Shown here: piece after piece, positions 61,385-64,000 of the stretch
Position numbering within the stretch: position 1 is the stretch's first letter
Layout of the letters: each line of letters starts with the position of its first letter
Source of the DNA: Xiheicaenibacterium sp046351325
GTDB taxonomy: Bacteria; Myxococcota_A; Polyangia; Polyangiales; Polyangiaceae
Assembly: GCA_046351325.1 (NCBI GenBank)
Contig: JAXLYR010000001.1
Coordinates: forward strand, 620,001-684,000
Direction: 5' to 3'
Length of the DNA stretch: 64,000 bases
Program-made: the position numbers and the translations under genes
Notes under the pieces: generated by a model
What the model was told of the DNA's origin: nothing
What the model saw: only the letters and a program-made list of their open reading frames with translations
Database searches by the model: none

Positions 61385-63244
61385 TCACAGCCAAGCCCAC
61401 GAGTCGTCGGTGTCGAGCTCCGACGCTTTGAGGGCGGCGCCCCCCTCTGCGCGGAGCTTGACCCCGAGCAGCATGCGTCGATCCATCACGAACCCGATCG
61501 ACTCGGTGACGTAAGGCCCATAAGCGAGGCGCTCGCGCCAGCTGTTCGGGTATCGGATCCGGAATCGGCTGATGAAGCGACTGCGCCTATTGGGTCGCGG
61601 CTCGACGTAGAAGAGCCACGTCGTCCCGATGTCCGATCGCCCCTCGGGACCACCGCCGTACGCGACGAGGTAGCGACTCCCCGAGTCGAGAGGGTCGCCG
61701 GCGTTCTGTCGCGCGAGTGATTTCTTGTCGTCGCCGGCAGGTCCCGAGCGGACCTCGACGAGCGAGAGCGGCGGCGCGCTCGGGTGCAGGCGCAGCGCTT
61801 CACCCCAGTGGGGGCGCCACTCGGGATGGATATGCTCGGCGTTCTGCACGTTGCAGCCAGCCAGGTTCTCGAGCCACTGATAGCTGTAGAAGCCGGCCTT
61901 GCCCTGTCCGACCTGCGCGACCCACGCCCAGGTCTCCTCGACGGGCGCGTCGATCTCGATGCCGTGCGTCCACATCCACGAGGGCTCTTCGATGAGCTGA
62001 TCACCTGGATAAACGCGCGCGGCCTCCTCGACGGTGAGACCCCAATGCGAGCGCACGCTCCGCAAAAAAGGAGTCGCGAAGTCGAACAGCATCGCGAGCG
62101 CGCCGACGACGCCCTCCGCTACGTCGGTCCAGCTGTCGTGAGCCTTGCCCTCGGCGCGCAGCTTCAGGTTCGCGAGCTGTCGAGTCTCCATGAAGCGATG
62201 AATCGGCACCGTGAACAGCGCGCGAAGCTTGGTCGCGCCGTCGTCGAAGGCGGCGCGAGAGCGCACCGTCAAGCGCGTCTCGTGTGCGTCGATTCGCTCG
62301 AGCAGGAACGACCAGGTCGCTTGCCAGAAATGCTTCGGGCGCGCCGACGCGAACGGCAGCTGTCGACGCGTGCCCACGTCGAAGAGCCCACCTAGAACCA
62401 GCTCGCGCTGCGGCTCGAGGCGCAAGACCTCGAAGGTCTCCTCACCGCTCGGCGTGGCACGCAGCTGGTCTCCGACCGACAGACGCTGCAGCTCGGGCTG
62501 CAGCTCCCACGAGCTCGGGGCGCCACCGTTGTCGAGCAGGTCGTAGCTGTACCAGCCAGCGCGGTGACAACCCATTTGGACGAGCCACGGCCAAACGGCC
62601 TCGGGGGTGGCGCGAATGGAAACGCTATGGGTCAATTGACCGGTGATATTGGAAATGAGCTCGTCGCCCGGCATCGCGACAGCGTCGAGATCGGACTCGA
62701 CGCTCCCGAGGCTCTTCGCCAGGACGGACAAGACGTGGCGCCGAACCCACCGGGAGAAGGGCCCGATGATTCGGAGATAGCGGCGCGTCGTGCGCCAAGC
62801 GCGCTCGTCCGTAGCCGTGACGCGAAGCTCGAAGGCGATGCGGCATGCGGACCCGCGCGGCTCGAAGCGAACCGCCCATGCGACCTTCGCGAAGCCTGGC
62901 TCGGCGAACGCCGCAAAGCCCTCTCGAGAGGCCTCGGCGAACTCGATTTGGGGCTTCCAGAGCTTGCCGATCGCACCGACTACGAAGCCCGCCGACGGCA
63001 AATCCTCGAGCACGACGAACCCCGACCCCGCCGTCGCGAGCTCACTCACCGCCAGCCGCTCCGGAACGACCTCCGGCGGACCGAGCGAGCTCGATAAAGC
63101 CCGGAGCGCAAAGAACGCGTGCGCCCAACGCGATTGGCCGACATCGAACTGACGAGCGGCCTCGTAGGCTGCTTGTGGGGAGGCGAGGACGTCGACGTAA
63201 TCGACTTCGACGAGCTGCGGCTCGGGAATGAAGTCGTCCAGCAT
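61385..63244 (-). CDS. Protein with tandem SRPBCC (polyketide cyclase-like) domains
   Basis: The 619-residue protein has at least three stretches of the helix-grip (SRPBCC/START-like) type. The N-terminal region begins VDYVDVLASPQAAYEAARQF. A second domain has HSVSIRATPEAVWPWLVQMGCHRAGWYSYDLLDN and RLSVGDQLRAT (seen in parts). A third copies the same pattern as HGIEIDAPVEETWAWVAQVGQGKAGFYSYQWLEN. The repeated 'V-x-A-x-x-E-x-V-W-x-W-V-x-Q-x-G' and 'GWYSYD/GFYSYQ' elements indicate duplication. Such domains bind hydrophobic ligands. The function is unknown. Start at 63244; an ATG at 63271 is also possible. Confidence 0.72.
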   Translation of the reverse strand: MLDDFIPEPQLVEVDYVDVLASPQAAYEAARQFDVGQSRWAHAFFALRALSSSLGPPEVVPERLAVSELATAGSGFVVLEDLPSAGFVVGAIGKLWKPQIEFAEASREGFAAFAEPGFAKVAWAVRFEPRGSACRIAFELRVTATDERAWRTTRRYLRIIGPFSRWVRRHVLSVLAKSLGSVESDLDAVAMPGDELISNITGQLTHSVSIRATPEAVWPWLVQMGCHRAGWYSYDLLDNGGAPSSWELQPELQRLSVGDQLRATPSGEETFEVLRLEPQRELVLGGLFDVGTRRQLPFASARPKHFWQATWSFLLERIDAHETRLTVRSRAAFDDGATKLRALFTVPIHRFMETRQLANLKLRAEGKAHDSWTDVAEGVVGALAMLFDFATPFLRSVRSHWGLTVEEAARVYPGDQLIEEPSWMWTHGIEIDAPVEETWAWVAQVGQGKAGFYSYQWLENLAGCNVQNAEHIHPEWRPHWGEALRLHPSAPPLSLVEVRSGPAGDDKKSLARQNAGDPLDSGSRYLVAYGGGPEGRSDIGTTWLFYVEPRPNRRSRFISRFRIRYPNSWRERLAYGPYVTESIGFVMDRRMLLGVKLRAEGGAALKASELDTDDSWAWL

Positions 63245-63350
63245 AGGAGTCACGCGTTCAACTCCCATACCAGCCAAGACCCCCGTGGACTCCGCGCGGA
63301 CGTCGACGCGGAGCACAGGCGCCGCGCAGATGCTGCGCGGGACTGGTCGA

Positions 63351-64000
63351 CTAATGCCGATTGCGCAGCGCGGGTGGGAACGCGATCGGAGACAACCGAT
63401 CCATTCTGGCCCGGGCGAGCAGCTGATCAATGGCGGCTCGGCTCGGCTTCGGCGGAGTGGGCTGAGGGGCCGACGGCGCGCGCGCGGCCACGAAGGCCCG
63501 ATTGCGGATGAACGTCGAATCGCCGCCGGGGCTGTCGGGTATGAACGTCAGGTCCAGCGTCTGCCCGCTGATTGTCAGCATGAAGATGTCGCTCGAGACC
63601 GATTGAAGCTCGGGGGTCACGACGTACCCCATCGCTTCGAGGTCCGGCATCGAGATGTTCAGTTTGTCGCCGACCTGCGTGATGATCACCTGGCCCACGT
63701 TGAAGGCGTCGTCGTAGGTGCCCACGTGGTGCACGAACTCCGCGGGATCGACCTGATAACTCGGGCCCGTCGACGGCGTCGGCAGGTCGACGAGCGTCGT
63801 CAACGCGACCTCGACGCTGTGGGAGAAGTCCGTCGCCAGACCGCTCGAGGTGATGGCTATGGCGAAGTCCTGATCGGGTACCATATAGAGCTCGTTCGAG
63901 AACGAAAGGGTGTTACCGCCGTGCTCCCAGACAGTCGCGGGATACCAAGTCCCCTGCGAATCATAGAGCCCGCGGTGGACGAACATGCCATATCCGTAAT
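63351..64000 (-). CDS. Serine beta-lactamase-family hydrolase, C-terminal part only
   Basis: The frame enters from the right edge and ends at 63351, giving about 216 residues. YGYGMFVHRG, WEHGGNTLSF (the equivalent of the KTG/HTG box) and SNELYMVPDQDFAIAITSSG are the end of the serine beta-lactamase/DD-peptidase/esterase fold (class C-like). The following 110 residues form a beta-rich C-terminal domain often fused to these hydrolases. The catalytic SxxK and Tyr motifs lie outside the window, so the activity cannot be judged; most such proteins are esterases or peptidases rather than resistance enzymes. Confidence 0.82.
   Translation of the reverse strand, partial: YGYGMFVHRGLYDSQGTWYPATVWEHGGNTLSFSNELYMVPDQDFAIAITSSGLATDFSHSVEVALTTLVDLPTPSTGPSYQVDPAEFVHHVGTYDDAFNVGQVIITQVGDKLNISMPDLEAMGYVVTPELQSVSSDIFMLTISGQTLDLTFIPDSPGGDSTFIRNRAFVAARAPSAPQPTPPKPSRAAIDQLLARARMDRLSPIAFPPALRNRH

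Noticed and set aside
63351..64000. Antibiotic-resistance beta-lactamase
   Set aside because: Only the C-terminal part is visible, and the added beta-domain is typical of esterase or peptidase relatives.
1..64000. tRNA or rRNA genes, CRISPR arrays, insertion sequences, prophage genes
   Set aside because: No cloverleaf-like or rRNA-like segment, no regularly spaced repeats, and no transposase, integrase or phage protein was seen in any frame.

Overview
The window looks like chromosome from a high-GC Gram-negative soil or sediment bacterium, most likely a myxobacterium of the Polyangiales type. The evidence is roughly two-thirds GC, many secreted lipoproteins with Gly/Ala-rich spacers after the lipobox, Hanks-type Ser/Thr kinases beside FHA-sigma54 regulators, predatory-type exoenzymes, and a large set of multiheme c-type cytochromes. 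The assignment is inferred from gene content and style only. I found no tRNA, rRNA, CRISPR array, insertion sequence or phage gene.

Left part (1-13.5 kb): the N-terminus of a lipoprotein cut by the edge, an S10 serine carboxypeptidase lipoprotein, an unknown protein next to an M23 peptidase, a beta-barrel porin, and a complete kdpFABC-kdpDE high-affinity potassium uptake operon with an extra 26-residue membrane protein in front of kdpF.

Middle (13.5-40.6 kb): an endonuclease/exonuclease/phosphatase-family protein; three secreted lipoproteins including a PNGase F homologue; an ECF-like sigma factor overlapping an unusual transmembrane kinase with a zinc ribbon and two STN-like domains; a cysteine synthase-cysteine desulfurase pair; a glycosidase-like lipoprotein; a GST-MOSC fusion; boxBA for aerobic benzoyl-CoA epoxidation; a diiron-type metal-dependent hydrolase family protein; a Ser/Thr kinase beside an FHA-sigma54 activator; further lipoproteins; an MpaB/Lcp-type oxygenase and a four-CBS-domain protein.

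Right part (40.6-64 kb): a CysC-like kinase with a C-terminal frame break, an APH-fold kinase and trpS lead into the highlight, an extracellular electron transfer locus at 43.4-55.6 kb. A NapC/CymA-like tetraheme inner-membrane cytochrome is transcribed away from a five-gene operon: an OmcA/MtrC-type decaheme cytochrome with a collagen-like linker, a 12-heme lipoprotein, an outer-membrane beta-barrel, a 13-heme lipoprotein and a 26-heme lipoprotein. An octaheme c554-like protein follows. Together these encode 73 heme-binding motifs in about 11 kb and could form a path from quinol to the cell exterior. The window ends with a CDP-alcohol phosphatidyltransferase, a papain-like protease with calcium-binding repeats, a stress-protein-like/phospholipase D fusion, a tandem SRPBCC protein and the C-terminus of a serine beta-lactamase-family hydrolase.
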